Below the pieces are notes generated by a model. The model saw only the letters and a program-made list of their open reading frames with translations, searched no databases and was not told the DNA's origin. DNA of 5,998 bases from Bacteroidota bacterium (lineage in GTDB: Bacteria > Bacteroidota > Bacteroidia > Bacteroidales > JAAYUG01): contig JAKAMP010000199.1 in the NCBI GenBank assembly GCA_021812865.1, positions 1 through 5,998 of the forward strand, read 5' to 3'. Both the position numbers and the translations under genes were made by a program. Below, piece by piece: positions 5,606 through 5,998 of the stretch; within the stretch, counting starts at the first letter, position 1, and each line of letters starts with the position of its first letter.

Positions 5606-5998
5606 TTAAAACTTGTATTGCCTGATTATCTCTTCCAGTTCTTCAGCCTTGCCGAGCAGTTCTTTCGATTTGGTGGCCATGTTTTCGGATGTGCCTGAAT
5701 TCTCCTGGGTAAGTACATTCAGTTGCTGAATGGCATTATTGATCTGGCCCACACCCTCATTCTGTTCTTTGCTTGCGGAAGTAATCTCCTGCACCAATTG
5801 GGTGGTATTTCTTATCTTCGGAATGATTTCGTTCAGTTCTGAGCCTGCTTTTCCGGCTAGTTCCACACCTTTTTTAGAGAGATCAATGATTTCGAGCGCT
5901 GAGGTTTTGCTCCGTTCCGCCAGTTTTCTCACCTCGTCAGCGACCACTGCGAAGCCCTTCCCCTGTTCGCCTGCCCTGGCCGCTTCAACGGCAGCATT
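5606..5998 (-). CDS. Methyl-accepting chemotaxis protein, C-terminal signalling domain (5' partial)
   Basis: These are the last 130 residues of a chemoreceptor, which relays ligand or redox signals to the CheA kinase through CheW. The frame is open to the window edge and begins with the highly conserved hairpin-tip signature [15 protein letters not shown], then [15 protein letters not shown], where the arginine and glutamate used for receptor trimer and CheA/CheW contact are kept. The rest is the descending arm of the coiled-coil hairpin, rich in E, K, Q and heptad-spaced L/I/V, ending EEIIRQYKF. No NWETF-type tether for CheR/CheB is present. The GTG at 5947 is an internal valine of the FAVVADEV motif, not a start; the sensor and any membrane segments lie beyond the window. 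It is convergent with the hydrolase across 263 bases, so unlikely to be functionally linked to it. Confidence 0.94.
   Translation of the reverse strand, partial: NAAVEAARAGEQGKGFAVVADEVRKLAERSKTSALEIIDLSKKGVELAGKAGSELNEIIPKIRNTTQLVQEITSASKEQNEGVGQINNAIQQLNVLTQENSGTSENMATKSKELLGKAEELEEIIRQYKF

Overview
The window looks like chromosomal DNA from an environmental member of the Bacteroidota. This is inferred, not searched. It rests on the family style of several proteins (the short XRE regulator, the roughly 500-residue glutamine synthetase, the AlbA_2 fragment), on weak or absent Shine-Dalgarno sequences before most genes, and on short tandem and dispersed repeats of a kind common between genes in such genomes. 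Core genes are about 50-60% GC where counted. A block around 3.96-4.44 kb is about 38% GC.

Layout. (1) 1-1900, plus strand: the 3' part of a D-threonine aldolase/D-serine dehydratase-like PLP enzyme, then, 8 bases on, a complete M19 dipeptidase. They look like one operon for D-amino acids and dipeptides, and a hairpin in the 63-base convergent gap may end it. (2) 1964-3481, minus strand: a complete glutamine synthetase family protein. (3) 3482-3935: a 454-base non-coding stretch with three kinds of short repeat, leading into an AT-rich promoter/operator region. (4) 3936-4467, plus strand: an XRE regulator beginning at TTG, overlapping a gene for an AlbA_2 (Schlafen-type) ATP-binding protein that is cut off after about 77 residues. 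(5) 4542-5342, plus strand: a complete alpha/beta hydrolase with an unusually strong ribosome binding site. (6) 5343-5605: non-coding, with a heptamer tandem repeat and a second copy of the roughly 55-bp repeat from region 3. (7) 5606-5998, minus strand: the C-terminal end of a methyl-accepting chemotaxis protein.

The genes do not form one pathway. The aldolase-like enzyme and dipeptidase plausibly cooperate, and glutamine synthetase gives a loose nitrogen-metabolism theme. The regulator/AlbA_2 pair looks like the decayed remnant of a transferred accessory module. It sits, with the hydrolase, between two direct copies of a dispersed repeat. I see no intact new system; the repeat-flanked remnant is the most unusual part.
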